Shown: piece after piece, positions 35,726 through 53,559 of the stretch
Numbering within the stretch: the stretch's first letter is position 1
Layout: each line of letters opens with the position of its first letter
Origin: Papio anubis
Lineage: Eukaryota; Chordata; Mammalia; Primates; Cercopithecidae
DNA length: 64,000 nt
Assembly: GCF_008728515.1 (NCBI RefSeq)
Contig: NC_044990.1
Location: 63,096,879-63,160,878 of the forward strand
Direction: 5' to 3'
Notes under the pieces: generated by a model
The model's database searches: none
Told to the model about the DNA's origin: nothing
The model's input: only the letters and a program-made list of their open reading frames with translations
Program-made: the position numbers and the translations under genes

Positions 35726-38700
35726 AGTGTCATTGCTCTCTGGTAAATTTCATTTCAAATGCCCAAATTTGACTGTCTCAGGATTAGATCAGATGCATTC
35801 CTCATTCAGTCATTCAGTCATCAGATAATAAAGGCATGAAAGGCACGCAGTATGAAGAGTGATGCTGAAGAAACACTTCCCTATGTGGACAGCACCATTC
35901 CCAGAAAATAGGACTAAGTTTTCATGATATTACATCTCTTTATTGTTCAGTGTACACATTCTCATTTCCCAAATATGCAATTCCAATAATAAAATATTTT
36001 ATCAAAATATCACTATCACAAGTCAAATGTCAGGAGCATTCCTTCCACTTTTGGGAGGGAATACAAAATCTGATCAAGCTATTACATTCATGGGCCATAA
36101 TATGAAGCCACTCTTCTTTGTCTGTTATGCTAAGGTGAATTCCATATTTCCATTGGTGTAATCTAACTTTTATACAAGTATGACATTTTTATTCTGCTGA
36201 ATATGGACCTTTCCCAATAATCACAAAATAATCATTAAACAATACCCTAAATTTAGCTTCTGTTCAGAATCAAAAGTATGTAGAGAAAAAAAATATATAG
36301 TAGGTTGGTCAATGGTGCAAGACCTAATATTTCCGGTTTAAATGGATAACAATGTGCATGATGACATCGAGTATCCAGACCAATTATTTGAATCCCTTGG
36401 ACTGCCACCCTGGCTGCATAATATGTTTCTCATTTTGATAATTTCTTTGGCCCAGGAATTTTAAAGGCTTCCTATAAGAAAGGAATTAGTAATGAATTCT
36501 GTGTGTTTGTGAATGTGTGAGAGAGTGATGTGTAAGGTGGGAGGTAACTAGCGTTTTGTCGTGAATCAGAAGTCAGAATGCTGAGTTTTGTTGTCTATAA
36601 CACTATTTTGCTTTCTTTTTCTCCTTCTTTTTTTTTTTTTTTTTTTGTTTACCCCATTTGGAGCTAACTAAAATTGTAATTTATTACAAGTAAATTTTCT
36701 TTGGAAGGAAGGAACAATTTGCCAAAAACCAATAGAGTTTCAATCACATACAGAAACTCACTTATTGTTCATCTACCTAATTTCCAAGTTGCTAGAATAC
36801 AGACTCTGATTGTCTTAGCTCAGGTCAGTCACCCATCCCTTTTTCCATGAGCCATTGTCAGAAACACAGACCAAGCATCAGCAATGTCTATGCTAAGAAC
36901 CCACCCTGTGAATGCGTTGGACCCTTCCCAGTGAAGAATAGATGGACACAAATTTCTGTGTATAAATACACTCAAAATTCCAATGCTCTTTCCACTATAT
37001 CAGTATAATTATTGATTAAATGTGCAAGTGAAAGATGTAACTCTGTTCATTTTCAATGAAGAATTAGCAAGAAAACTGCAATTCTTTATTCGATGTTACC
37101 ATTTTCCATTTTTCTCACAAGCAAAAATGTAACATTGGGGAAGATATTGAACACTCTGAAATGCTACTGAGAGTCTAACGGGGACTTTCAATATTCTTTT
37201 TGGAATCAAAGGATAAATGAAGGAAGGAAAGTGATGAGAATGCTGACAATAGGACTGAATTAGACAGAAATTATGGCTGCTTGGGGACAACCTAGAAGAA
37301 AAACTATGGTAGAAGATCCTGAGAAAATGATCAAAAATATCAGTGTGATGTATTCTTAGTCCTTAGAACTTTTAAAGTTCAATCCTCATTGTAAGCATAA
37401 CTATTTATCTTCTTTCTGACTCTTTTATCCATTATCTCCTCTCCTCTATATTTTCTCTCTTGTCAAAAAAGTACTTTTGTTTATTGACAATATAGAGTTT
37501 TAAACTACCTGAAACCAAAGTGTCTATTGTGGAAAGTTTTATGTCTGACAGCTATATTTTAGCCAATAAAAGAACAATAAAATAATGGCTTCACTCCTTC
37601 TTTGTTTTTCTTTGAAGGCAATGAACACTACAAATAGGGCAATAACCTAGCACAATCTCTATTATTTCATGCATTCACTTTGTGCTACATTTCACTAACC
37701 TTTGCCATCTTTACGTTTTACCCTCTACATCTAAATATGCAAATGGCTACATATCAAGAAAATAATATTAATTATATATAATTCCCTACTTAACAAATGA
37801 TGGTGAAATAATAAATGAAATTTTAAGACCAGTAAAAATAATGAAAACATTCTACAGATACTAATAAGAAAAAAGAAACTCAAGATATGCTAATTGATGA
37901 TAAAAAATACAGTATGTTATAATTTTTGTATACATATATTTATACTGTGTGCATATGTGAATATATTTTATAGATATTATTTACATATATTATATAAACA
38001 TATTAAAGTATACATTATATTTAAACAGTGTTTACCTCTGAGTGATAAGATCACAAGAGACTTCTGTAAACCTGTGTTATATGTGATTTTCTTTTCTGAG
38101 TATATATGTACATAAACCCTTATATTATTATAATTATTCTACTATCAGTGGATTGTACTTTTTTAATCCATTAAATATTCTTTTAAATCCGGTTTTTGAA
38201 AGAGCTATGCAATCATATCTACAAAATACTTTGATAAAAATACAGATTTTTTGGGAAATAAAAATACATATTAATAAAAAGGTAGATATTTTACTGATTT
38301 AAAATTTTTATTATACTTCCATGCTCAGGCTTTAGTATTACAGAATCACATATAGAAATATTTGGATGAAATTCTAAAAATATAATTACCTAATTAATTT
38401 ATCGACATATTCTGAACTGTAATATAAAATGTTTCAAAAGATATAAATAAAATACAACTGTGGGCATATCAAATAATTATAAAAATCACCTTTATGTGAG
38501 TTTTGTTCCATTAATATTCTGACTTATCCTTCCATAATAATAAACACTGCTCATTTCCCTCAGTGAGAACATTAAAATTTCACCTATTACCCTGTTACTT
38601 GGGAAGATAGACTATGTCATTTGCTATAACACTGGTGATTTATCTAGTCTGGCATTCTCTGTTCTAAAAATACATTTTGAAGATCATTCTTCCCTCTGTG

Positions 38701-39328
38701 CTTATGAAGACAACATAGTTTAGAATTTACAAAAGGGTAGAAATGTATCTTAAGCAAGAGTATGCCAATTGCATGTGACATTTATCCTCTCAAGCCAGAT
38801 GGCAGTAGGATGGAATTTGGGTCCTTCTTTTTCTTCTGTATATTATTCAAAGATTAATTAAATGTTCAAATTGTAAAACCAACAACAAACCTAAATAATT
38901 CCATTACGTATTTAGCTAACTCTGTCAATAAATGAAAGAACAGTGTCTAGTCACTATTATTAGTTCATTACATGAATATTTGGTTGATGGTTTTAGTAGC
39001 ATTGATGATCAGAACTAGAATATAAATATATAATGCTCACAAGAAAATTTCCAATGAATTGTTATAGAAAACTTATATTATTTCACCAAGGAGCTTCAAA
39101 TCTGCTAATCAGTTCCCTACCTTTCTGCCCCTTTCCTGAAAAAAAACTCAGAAAAAAAGACTGTTTTTTTTTTTTTTTCCATCTGGATGTTTTGAAGTGT
39201 TCCAGCAAAAATGTGACTTTAACTGTACAGGCAGTCCTGACCTTCTAGCAATGTCATTAAAAATTGAGAGACATAGAGAAGATATAGAAGATGGCATCCT
39301 CAAACTTAAATTGGCCCAGAATATATTT
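35726..39328. other. AT-rich sequence, no gene recognised
   Basis: No credible gene. A T-run lies at about 36627-36647 and another at 39163-39178. Low-complexity AT sequence occupies 37900-38030. The frames 35943-36161, 37894-38115, 39033-39248 (plus) and 37096-37290 (minus) have no recognisable domain. Confidence 0.4.
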
Positions 39329-39568
39329 CAGATTTAGTATCACTTATCCAAAATGCTTGAACCAAAAAGTGTTTCAGATTTCCGATCTTTTTTCCAGATT
39401 TCTGAATATTTGTATTACACCAGGCTGGCTGAGCATCCCCTTTTTGAAAATCTAAAATCTGAAGTACTCCAATAAGCATTTCCTTTGGGCATTATATCAG
39501 TGCACAAAACGTTTTAAATTTTGGAGCATTTCAGATTTGGGATTTTTAGATTTGAAATGCTAAATTTG
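39329..39568 (+). mobile_element. Tigger-like MITE (Tigger7-type, name tentative)
   Basis: A 240-bp element whose left end (cagatttagtatcacttatc) is an imperfect inverted repeat of its right end (gatttgaaatgctaaatttg); TA follows the right end at 39569-39570. Internal blocks such as 'accaaaaagtgtttcagat' and 'tggagcatttcagatttgg' are typical of a frequent human Tigger-derived repeat. A second junction-like block, 'ggctggctgagcatccc', begins at 39423, so the copy is rearranged or internally deleted. Confidence 0.75.
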
Positions 39569-41793
39569 TAAAACGAGTGTGACATAGGTAGGCCCTTCAC
39601 ACAACTTCCGTGACAGATGTATATTTTTGCCATAATTATTTACATAACTCAAATTATTGGTTACCACAAAATACATGCTCATCAGAAAAATACTGGTCCA
39701 ATTTGCTTTTCAAGCATGTTTATTTAATTACAGTATAATGAAAACAAATCTTCAGAGCTAGTTGGCATTAGCATTAATTTATTTGGACTTTTGGGGAAAA
39801 CAGAGGACACTTGAAACCTAAATGGCCTTTTGGATGCCAAAAGAAAAAAAAAATGAATTTGTTGAGAGTAGATCAAGTTCTAACAATGCTAACCTTTAAC
39901 ATTGAGTCTACTGTGAGATCTGGAATGAGAGAACCGCTTCAAGAGAATAACATTAATTCTAGAAAATGAGAAATATACACTTAGGAAAGATAAATGAAAG
40001 GTACTTGAAGCAGAATATTATCTAGTTTTCTTCACTGGAGAGGTTCTCAAGTAAATTGGAGAACATTCTATCTATGGTTCTCTGTACATAGACAACTCAG
40101 CATTTTAGATTGGATAGCTGGTAGAGGTTTTATTCTTTTGAGGAAGTAAATAAAATATTGGTATATTATAGAAATAAAAATTCCATTTAAATTTATTTTA
40201 AATGGAAGGGAAGTTATGACCCCGAATATTTCACTCTTATTACTTAATTGAATCTATTTTGATCATTCACATGTTAGGCCATTGTAAGGCAATAAGATAG
40301 GGTACATGTATGTCTCCGCTAAACCTAGACTTTTTCATGTGATAAGGAGTATATTTTTGCTTTCTCCACTCCTCTACCCAATATAAAGTGTCTTATCCTC
40401 CACACCTCTGCTCCCTTTGAAACTCCCGCATTTAGCCCTTAACATCGTTCCTTACTGACAATGTTAGCTTCTTAAGATAAGGTTTTCAAGCACATCTCAA
40501 ATGAAATAATAGACTCCTCTTTTGCTTAGTACTCATTCTAATAAGAAAGGGTAGAGGAAGGTGTTCAGTGATAAGAAAACCTCCTCAAATTTATTCATTA
40601 CTAAATAATTTTACATCAGCCTATCATACTTGGATTGTGAATTTGCATGTCTTTGAAATTCCAACAACTCATAGGTCTATGACAGAATATGCTTGAAATA
40701 GCCCTAATTCCAATAGATCTCGATTTCTTCTATAACCTCTGATTAGATGCTTTGAAGATTATGAGCAAGACAGGAAATAGAGGATGATAAACATTAAAGA
40801 ATGAATTTAATTTTAAAAGTATTAAGGTTGAGCTGTTTATGAGATATCTGTGTAGATGGGGTCCCATAAATACTTATAGAAATGCAGTTAGAGCACAGAA
40901 GAGAGCAAATAGCAAGTAAAACATAAATCAGAACTACCAGCCTAAAGATTATGTCTCAAGATAGAAGATTTACTTGATTACCTAAAGCTCACATTATATA
41001 TGTCTTTATCTAAGAAGCCATTAAATAACTTTCCTCTTCCTTATTCAAGTTATGAATAAATTGAGAAGTAAAATAGCAGATTCTGCAGATAAAACACCAA
41101 GAGATCATTTCTATGACTGGTAAAGCTAGACCAGAAGACACAGTTTGATAAATTTCAAATGAGCCTGATATCTCCCTAATCATACTAACAGTCTACACAG
41201 GATACCCCATTAATGGGAAATGCAGAGTCTGCAAAAAAAAATACAATTCAGTGTTTTCTTTTGATTTAGTTGAAGGAAGGAGAAAATAATTGATTGAATT
41301 TCCTATGCCCAGGTGTGTTTCTGAATTACCTGTTTTCAGAAATGTGAGTCAAGGGCTATTATCCCTTCTCCCAACATGGTAGTTAATTCCTTCATATGAG
41401 TTGGAGAAATTGATGGCGTAATAAACAAAGGAAGAAACAGAATATTATGGTAGACAGTGTGGATTTTCATGCTAGAGATCTCTGTACAAGTCAGAAGACT
41501 GAATTAATTAAATTTACTCCAAAATTACATATTACTCAAGATTGAAAATTCACCCAGAATTATTCCCGTCTCAAATTATTACTGTCCATTATGGCCTATA
41601 ATGACCTTCTGCAAGTATGACCAAAGGACATCATCATCATCAGTTTTGCAAAAATGTCATTCATATAGTCATGCTGTATATTGAGACACCTCATGGAGAT
41701 AAAAATGTCCAAAACCAAAACAGGTTAAAGTTCAAAGTGTTAAATGACAAATAATTAAAATCTGATGCACTTGTCTGTTAAAAATCCAAAAAA
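39569..41793. other. AT-rich sequence, no gene recognised
   Basis: No reportable open frame and no nameable repeat. An A-run lies at 39841-39853. I see nothing here that suggests a gene. Confidence 0.4.
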
Positions 41794-41912
41794 GGATACC
41801 CCATTTTATAAGATGTGATTATTATCCATTGCATGCCGGTATCAAAACATCTCATGTACCCTATAAATATACACACCTACTATGTACCCACATAAATTAA
41901 AATTTAAGGCAA
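41794..41912 (+). mobile_element. L1 3' terminal fragment, plus strand
   Basis: About 115 bp of L1 3' UTR: 'ggataccccattttataag', 'gtgattattatccattgc', 'caaaacatctcatgtaccc' and 'cctactatgtacccac', then an A-rich end. It is strongly 5'-truncated. No clean target duplication was seen. Confidence 0.8.
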
Positions 41913-42137
41913 TTCAACAAAATTGCTCGTAGAGATTAGCTTTAGTTAAAGAGCTTTCCAAGATTAGAAAGAGTTAAGGGTCATTCAGTCACTTTAGGAT
42001 TTAGTGTTTCTTACCCAAAAGTTCTACTTCTTTTAGGAGCTCAAAAATTTAATAAATTTATTATTCTCACTTTAAATAGTCCAAAAATTGATAGAGCATA
42101 TACCATTTCATATTAGCTCTTTGTTACTGTTACAATG

Positions 42138-42787
42138 ATTATTATTATTATTATTATTATACTTAAATTCTGGGAAACATGTGCAGAACGTGCAGGTTTG
42201 TTACATAGGTATACACGTGCCACGGTGGTTTGCTGCACCCATCAATCCATCATCTACATTAGGTATTTCTCCTAATGCTATCCCTCCCGCAACTGGCCCC
42301 TCCACCCTGACAGGCCCCAGTGTGTGATGTTCCCCTCCCTGTGTCCATGTGTTCTCATTGTTTAACTCACACTTATGAGTGAGAACATGTGATGTTTGGT
42401 TTTCTGTTCTTGTGTTAGTTTGCTGAGAATAATGGTTTCCAGCTTCATCCATGTCCCTGCAAAGGACATGAACTCATTCCTTTTTACGGCTGCATAGTCT
42501 TCCATGGTGTCTCTATGTGCCACATTTTCTTTATCCAGTCTATCATTGATGGGCATTTGGGTTGGTTCCATGTCTTTACTATTGTGAACAGTGCTTCAAT
42601 AAACATATGCATGCATGTGTCTTTATAGTAGAATGATTTATAATCCTTTGGGTATATGCCCAATAATGGGATTGCTGGGTCAAAGGGTATTTCTGGTTCT
42701 AGATGCTTAAGGAATTGCCACACTGTCTTCAACAATGGTTGAACTAATTTACACTCCCACCAATAGTGTAAAAGTATTCCTATTTCT
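42138..42787 (-). mobile_element. 5'-truncated L1PA/L1PB 3' end, minus strand
   Basis: It reads in reverse complement from an (ATT)n tail (42138-42160) through the 3' UTR ('acatgtgcagaacgtgcagg') into the ORF2 C-terminal coding region. It is truncated after 'agtattcctatttct'. The minus frames 42362-42571 and 42484-42735 are ORF2 C-terminal remnants in shifted frames (FDPAIPLLGIYPKDYKS and TIVKTWNQPKCPS are visible). It is not functional. Confidence 0.93.
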
Positions 42788-42964
42788 AAATCATTTAAAT
42801 TAGCCTCTAAATCACTTACCAGGTTAACTTATAGTCTCAGAACACGGTGTTACAAAAGACCAATTTCTTTTTATTTCTCCTCAAAAACTGGCTGAATTAT
42901 TGCTTTTCTGTAATTTGCCAAAAGCAATCAACACAACCAATACATCTCATTAAGGTTCGGTTTT

Positions 42965-43262
42965 TGTTTTTGTTTTTGTTTCTGAGTTGGAGTCTTACTC
43001 TGTTGCCCAGGCTGGAGTACAATTGCATGATCTCGACTCACTGCAACCTCTGCTTCCTGGGTTCAAGCGATTCTCCTGCCTCAGCTTCCTGAGTATCTGG
43101 AATTACAGGCACACGCCATCACACCCAGCTAATTTTTTGTATTTTTAATAGAGAAGAGTTTCACCACATTGGCCAGGCTGGTCTCGAACTCCTGACCTTG
43201 TGTCCACCTGCCTCTGCCTCCCAAAGTGCTGGGATTACAGGCATGAGCCACTACTCCTGGCC
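42965..43262 (-). mobile_element. Alu element, minus strand
   Basis: A reverse-complement Alu with a (TTTTTG)n-like tail, 'ctctgttgcccaggctgg', 'gattctcctgcctcagc' and 'caaagtgctgggattacag' blocks. An imperfect 16-bp target duplication is present: attaaggttcggtttt at 42949-42964 and actaaggttcagtttt at 43263-43278. The frame 42847-43092 overlaps it and is incidental. Confidence 0.96.
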
Positions 43263-43278
43263 ACTAAGGTTCAGTTTT

Positions 43279-44908
43279 ACCACTTCCCTCAGAACTTCTA
43301 GTTTAGCAGACATGTGGTAGGTGTACCTAGTTATTACAGATAATAATTTTAACAAATGTTTTGCCTCCCACTGTCAACATTTCATTTTTAGTTATGTTAG
43401 AAACCTGCTTTTAGTTGAAATTTATGTTAATTAGTCCATGCATTAAGAATAGCATCAAAAACTGGTGTATTTAGATGAAGAAGCGTCTTGAAGATTAGAT
43501 GAAATGATATTTGGGAAATCCGTGTTTCTCGAATTTTATTTGTATATTTTGAAACAATGTGATTAAAATCTACAAATTTGCTATCACTATATCTTTCTGT
43601 TAAGATGAAAGTTCTATTATGAAACTAATGACTCACTATATCTCTAATAATGCTTTTTACCAACATCTGCTTTTTATCATTAAGTTTTCCAGCATTCTTT
43701 GGTTAGTATTAGTATTTCCTTGGTATATTTTATTTTTTACTTACTGTTATTTGACTCTGTGTGTTCTTATAATTTTAGTAGCTTTGCTATAAGCAAAAGA
43801 AAAATTTAGTTTTTGAGTTCGCCCGGCATAGTTGTCTTTTATCTCAAGAATTTAGTACATTTATATAGATTTTCAAGTCTATGAAATTTATGTTTTCTGA
43901 TTTTCAAGATCTTCCTATGCATCTGTTTTCATTGTAGATCCACATAACAAGCCTCAAGAGGAGTTAATCTTAGCTTAAATTGTAATTAAAAAGAGAAAGA
44001 ACTGAGAAAATAGAATGGAACAAAACAAACAGCAAAAAAACAAACAGCATCTGACTTTTTACTGAGAACTGGCATTACCCTAATGGAGAAGAGATAGTGT
44101 TATCTTGTAAACATAAACAATTTCAAAGACTATCAACATTGTATAAAGTCGCTTGGTAAGTATGATGAAGTATGACCTGATAATAATATCTAAGCACAAA
44201 GGAGAACTGAAAAGGGCAACTGCAGATCCACTAACAGCAAGTTTTTATTTCCTTTGGAACTCAGTACTTGGCTAAGTATAACCCTTGTTCCTGTAACTTT
44301 AAAAGCTTAGTGCTTTTTGCCCAGTGAATCACTTGTTTTCAATAATAACCTCCTTCCACTATTTATCAGCTAAATTTTGGTGATGAAACTGTCATGATAT
44401 TATTACTTTTACTTTTTTTACCATCTGTTAGATGGATCAAAAAGTTCATTCTTTGCTAATTTATTCATTAATTTTGAATTTTTTACATTCTACACTTTTA
44501 ATGATTCCTCCAGAAAATGAATATGCATATATTTAAAAGCCTAAATTTGATGTATATTTCATTCTATGGTTAGCATTTTACTAAATTTACACCATTATTA
44601 TCTAGCATTTTAAGACTGTTTTATTGTTTTTAAGACTATTTTGATTAACCCTCTTATTTAGATATTTATCACTTTTATAGATCTAATAATTACTTAGACA
44701 TACCTATAATTTTCATTTTCTTGAATATATACTACATCTCAGAAGTTATTTGAAAATATTTTTATTATTTGTGATTCATGTATTTAGATATATTTTAAAT
44801 GAGTATTTATTGGTAGCAAACTTAGATTTTCATTAATTTGAAAATATCTTACCTCTACTTTTGTTTCTGTTTAGTCAGCCAATAAACTACAGATTGAATA
44901 TATTTTTT
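43279..44908. other. AT-rich sequence, no gene recognised
   Basis: No open frame with recognisable content and no nameable repeat. This is the AT-rich target region of the large L1 that follows. Confidence 0.4.
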
Positions 44909-45148
44909 TCTAACGGATTATTATTATTATTTTTTAATTATACTCGAAATTCTAGGGTATATGTGGACAATGTGCAGGTTTGTTACATATGTATACATGT
45001 GCCATGTTGGTGTGCTGCACCCATTAACTCGTCATTTACATTAGGTGTATCTCCTAATGCTATCCCTGTCTGTCCCCCACCACATGACAGACCCGGTGTG
45101 TGGTGTTCCCCTTCCTGTATCCAAGTGATCTCATTGTTCAATTACCAA

Positions 45149-48953
<3,805 letters not shown>

Positions 48954-49012
48954 ATGTTAGCTGGTTATTTTGCGTCTTAGTTGATGCAGTTTCTTCCTAG
49001 CATTGATGGTCT

Positions 49013-50021
49013 TTAAAATTTGGCATGTTTTTGCAGTGACTGGTACCTGTTCATTTCCATGTTTAGTGCTTCCTTCAGGAGCTCTTGTAGGGCAGGCCTG
49101 GTGGTGACAAAATCTCTCAGTATTTGCTTGTCTGTAAAGGATTTTTTTTTCTCCTTCACTTTGAAGCTTAGTTTGACTGAATATGAAATTCTGGGTTGAA
49201 AATTCTTTTCTTTAAGAATGTTGAATATTGGCCCCCACTCTCTTCTGGCTTGTAGAGTTTCTGCTGAGAGATTCACTGTCAGTCTGATGGGCTTCCCTTT
49301 GTGGGTAACCTGACCTTTCTCTCTGGCTGACCTTAACATTTTTTCCCTCATTTCAACTTTGGTAAATCTGACAATTATGTGTCTTGGAGTTACTTTCTCA
49401 AGGAGTATCTTTGTGGCGTTCTCTGTATTTCCTGAATTTGAATGTTGGCCTGCCTTGCTAGGTTGTGGAACTTCTCCTGGATAATATCCTGCAAAGTGTT
49501 TTCCAACTTGGTTCCATTCTCCCCATCACTTTCAGGTACACCAATTGGATGTAGAATTGGTCTTTTCACATAGTCCCATATTTCTTGGAGGCTTTGTTCG
49601 TTTCTTTTTACTCTTTTTTTCTCTAAACTTCTCATCTCGCTTCATTTCATTCATTTGATCTTCAATCACTGATACCCTTTCTTCTCGTTGATTGAATTGG
49701 TTACTGAAGCTTGTGCGTTTGTCACATAGTTCTCATGCCATGGTTTTCACCTCCATCAGGTCATTTAAGGACTTCTCTACACTGGTTATTCTAGTTAGCC
49801 ATTCGTCTAATCTTTTTTCAAGGTTTTAGCTTCTTTGCAATGGGTTCGAACTTCCTCCTTTAGCTCAGATAAGTTTGATCGTCTGAAGCCTTCTTTCAAC
49901 TCATCAAAGTCATTCTCCATCCAGCTTTGTTCCATTGCTGGTGAGGAGCTGCGTTCCTTTGGAGGGGGAGAGGAGCTCTGATTTTTAGAATTTTCAGTTT
50001 TTCTGCTCTGTTTTTTCTCAT
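49013..50021 (-). pseudogene. L1 ORF1 remnant (RNA-binding chaperone), frameshifted
   Basis: ORF1 protein normally trimerises by a coiled coil and coats L1 RNA. Here the start codon is at 50021-50019 and the stop at 49015-49013, about the normal length. Open pieces are 49896-50165 (which includes the N-terminus, from MRKNRAEK onward), 49390-49635 (LEKKRVKRNEQSLQEIWDYV, RRM-entry region) and 49013-49351 (C-terminal domain, with ARREWGPIFNILKEKNFQPR). The coiled-coil region between 49636 and 49895 is broken by stops. Confidence 0.92.
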
Positions 50022-51072
50022 CTTTGTGGTTTTATCTACCTTTGGTCTTGGTGATGGTGAGGTACAGATGGGGTTTTGGTGTGGATATCCTTTCTGTTTA
50101 TTAGTTTTCCTTCTAACAGTCAGGACCCTCATCTGCAGGTCTGTTGGAGTTTGCTGGAGGTCCACTCCAGACCCTGTTTACCTGGGTATCAGCAGCAGAG
50201 TCTGCAAAACAGTGACTATTTATTATGTTATTGCAGAACAGCAAATGTTGTTGCCTGATCGTTCCTCTGGAAGCTTCGTCTCAGAGGGGTACCCAGCCAT
50301 GTGAGGTCAGTCTGCCCCTACTGGAGGGTGCGTCCCAGTTAGGCCACTCAGGGATCAGGGACCCACTTGAGGAGGAAGTCTGTCCATTCTCAGATCTCAA
50401 AGTCTGTGCTGGGAGAACCACTACTCTCTTCAAAGCTGTCAGACAGGGACATTTAAGTCTGCAGAGGTTTCTGCTGTTTTTCGTTTGGCTATGCCCTGTC
50501 CCCAGAGGTGGAGTCTACAGAGACAGGCAGGACTCCTTGAGCTGCAGTGGGCTCCACCCAATTTGAGCCTCCCACCACTTTGTTTACCTACTCAAACCTC
50601 AGCAATGGCAGGCACCCCTCCCCTAGCCTCGCTGCAGCCTTGCAGTTTGATCTCAGACTGCTGTGCTAGCCGTGAGCGAGGCTCTGTGGGCATGGGACCC
50701 TCCAAGTCAGGTATGGGATATAATCTCCTGGTGTGCCATTTGCTAAGATCATTGGAAAAGCACAGTATTTGGGTGGGAGTGACCTGATTTTCCAGGTGCC
50801 ATCTGTCACAGCTTCCCTTGGCTAGGAAAGGGAATTCCCTGACCACTTATGCTTCCCAGGTGAGGTGATGCCTCACCCTGCTTTGGCTCACACTCAGTGG
50901 GCTGCACCCCTGTCCTGCACCCACTGTCCAAGACGCCTCAGTGAGATGAACCTGGTATCTCAGTTGGAAATTCAGAAATCACCTGTCTTCTGCATCACTC
51001 ATGCTGGGAGCTGTAGGCTGGAGCTATTGCAATTCAGCCATCTTGGAACCGCTCTCCTCTAATAGATTATTT

Positions 51073-53559
51073 ATTAAGCATTTCTGGCTTTTGTTGTTGT
51101 TGTGAATTACCTATTAACATAATTAGTATTTCCTTCCAGACACTCTGTTATTTCTTTCTTATATGACCTGCTAGTTGTATTAGCTGTTCAGCCAACATAG
51201 AGATATATCTAGGAGTTGATATTTTTACTCTGCTTCTTTTTGTATTTTCTGGATATTAGGATTTATCCTGTTCACCATTTGAGTCAAATTCTCAGGTAGT
51301 ATCTTTTCAAATTTTATGTTTTACCCATTCTCTTTATTTTTACATTATAGAATACCAGTTAAATATATGTTAAAATTTTACACTTTATTCACCATGGCCC
51401 TTACTCTTTTAATATATTTTTGCTTTTTGTTCGTTGTTTCTAATGCCCTATTTTCTAGTTAACAGTTTTTTCAAAAGTGTCTATTCTACTCTTTAAACAT
51501 TCTTAAATACCTCAATCATTTATAGAAGTACTTTCTAATTCTTTCTAAACTTACACATCAAATTTGATACTCTTTTATAATTTCACTAAAGTTTTAAAAT
51601 CCTCTGACTAGCACGATTAAACTTTGTGCTTGACATAATTTTAGGCTAACTTGAGTAGGACAGTTGAGCATTGGAATTTGTGTGAACTTGCCACATTATA
51701 ATTTGTTTGGTCCATCTCAGACACAGACTTCAGTCCCCTGTGCCTAATCACACTCTTTTCTGTGATTCCATATTTAACATAGTTTTTATGTTTCAAGGAG
51801 CCCCCTAGATAGTCCTCAGCATCTCCCTTACTCTTTTCACAACCATCTTTTCATGGTCTCAACTCATACAAGCTCAGCCCACACCCACCCATTTCCTGAG
51901 ACATTTCTGGCTAAGGCTATAAACCCTGAGACATTTCTGGCTGAGGCTATAAATGCCTCATTATGACATGAGTTTTCCTTTCCCTACTGAAATAGTTTTT
52001 CAAATAAGATTTCTCTTTAAGCCCCGATTTGCTTTAATTTGACATATCCTTAAATGTTAATATATATATAACAAAAATACAACATAGAATCCGTTTCTGA
52101 TATTCTTCCAATATTTTAATGTTGCATTCATTTTCTAACAGAGTGGGTGATCATTAATGATGGATTTTTTCCCAGGTATTTTGTAATTTTTAATAATGAA
52201 TACTATTTTTCTTGTAATGACAATTTAAAGAATCATTTAAGAGTCATGTTTGTGTATGAAAGTAAATGGAGGGTGTTTGCTTCTGCCTGGTGTCTGCTCT
52301 AACAAATTAAGAGTTTAAACTATTTATAACTTTGTGAACTGGGATATCTCAGGTCATATAGGAAGTATGAATTTTGGCTTTCAAACTTTACATAAATGAG
52401 GAATTGTGATTATGAATTCTCCAGGAAAACTTCAGCACATATCCTCATAAGCTCTGTTCCACAAGGAGCAAAAATTCAAAAGTGCAGCTACTGTTTTCCA
52501 CAGTTCTGCAGGATTTTTCAGAATTTGTGTCCCATTGAGAACATGGCCTAAATGAAGGTCCTGATTTTAGGTCAGAGAAACCAGATGACTCTCCATACTG
52601 CTCAAAATTGTTCCCATCACCCAGGTGGGGATAAATAAGAGCTAGCTTCCACTTAACCTACTATTGGCAGCCACCATGTGGTAGGATGGGTCATCGTCTC
52701 TGCAATCTGCCTTTCATTGTTTACCTCAGCCTACTAGAAGAACAGACAGGCTATAACATAATTTTTAAAAATATTTTAAACATGTCTACTACTTACTAGG
52801 GAGGGGTGATGTTTCTACTTTTACTTAGATGCCAAAGTCCAGAATTGACTGTGATAGGGAAGCTTTTTCCTATAGCTGTTTGATGTTTTACCTGTTTTAA
52901 ACCTATTACTACTGTTCTGCATTTAAGTAAGATGCTATAATTTTTATGGCTAATGGTTATAGCAAAAGAGTTCAAAAATACACTAAAAATCAATCAAAAC
53001 TATCTTCTTAAGCTATCAAAAATCTTTATAATAATAGAGATATACTTTATAAATGCACAAACCTTGCTTTGTGTTTTGGTTTTCTGATATACATTCAGAT
53101 AAAAATGATTTTAATAGCATGCTTCTTAGAAGAATTTTTGAAAATAGGTTGGAAAAATCAGTGGGTAGAATTTGGTTATACTTAATATAGTATGATTTAC
53201 TCCTGTTATATTTAAAACATTAGTTCTATATTTTACATATATAATTACCTAGTTTAGCTTTGTTGAATTGTCTGCACAGAATCATGTTTCATAATATGTT
53301 ACATTCAGCAGAGCCTTTATAAATTGCAATACTATCAGCTACTAAAGTTTCACCTATTTCATAAAGATAAATAGGATTATTCAACTACTTCCAAAATTAT
53401 GTGTGTGCCTAAATGCAAGTATATATGTGTGTATATGTGTATATGTGAAATATATATTAAATTAGAATATATAATTATACATATTATATGTAATATATAT
53501 AATTATTACTATATATAATTATTCTGATCTTATTTTTTCTTTTAGCTACTATCTTACAT
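51073..53559. other. AT-rich sequence, no gene recognised
   Basis: No gene. The minus frame 52796-52993 is short and featureless. A 30-bp tandem duplication at 51895-51953 is listed separately. A TA/TG-rich low-complexity tract lies at about 53417-53522. Confidence 0.4.
51895..51953. repeat. 30-bp tandem duplication
   Basis: Two adjacent copies, 51895-51924 and 51925-51953, of a unit starting cctgagacatttctggct and ending ggctataaa, with a single substitution (ctaagg against ctgagg). It is a simple local duplication of recent or intermediate age. Confidence 0.95.
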
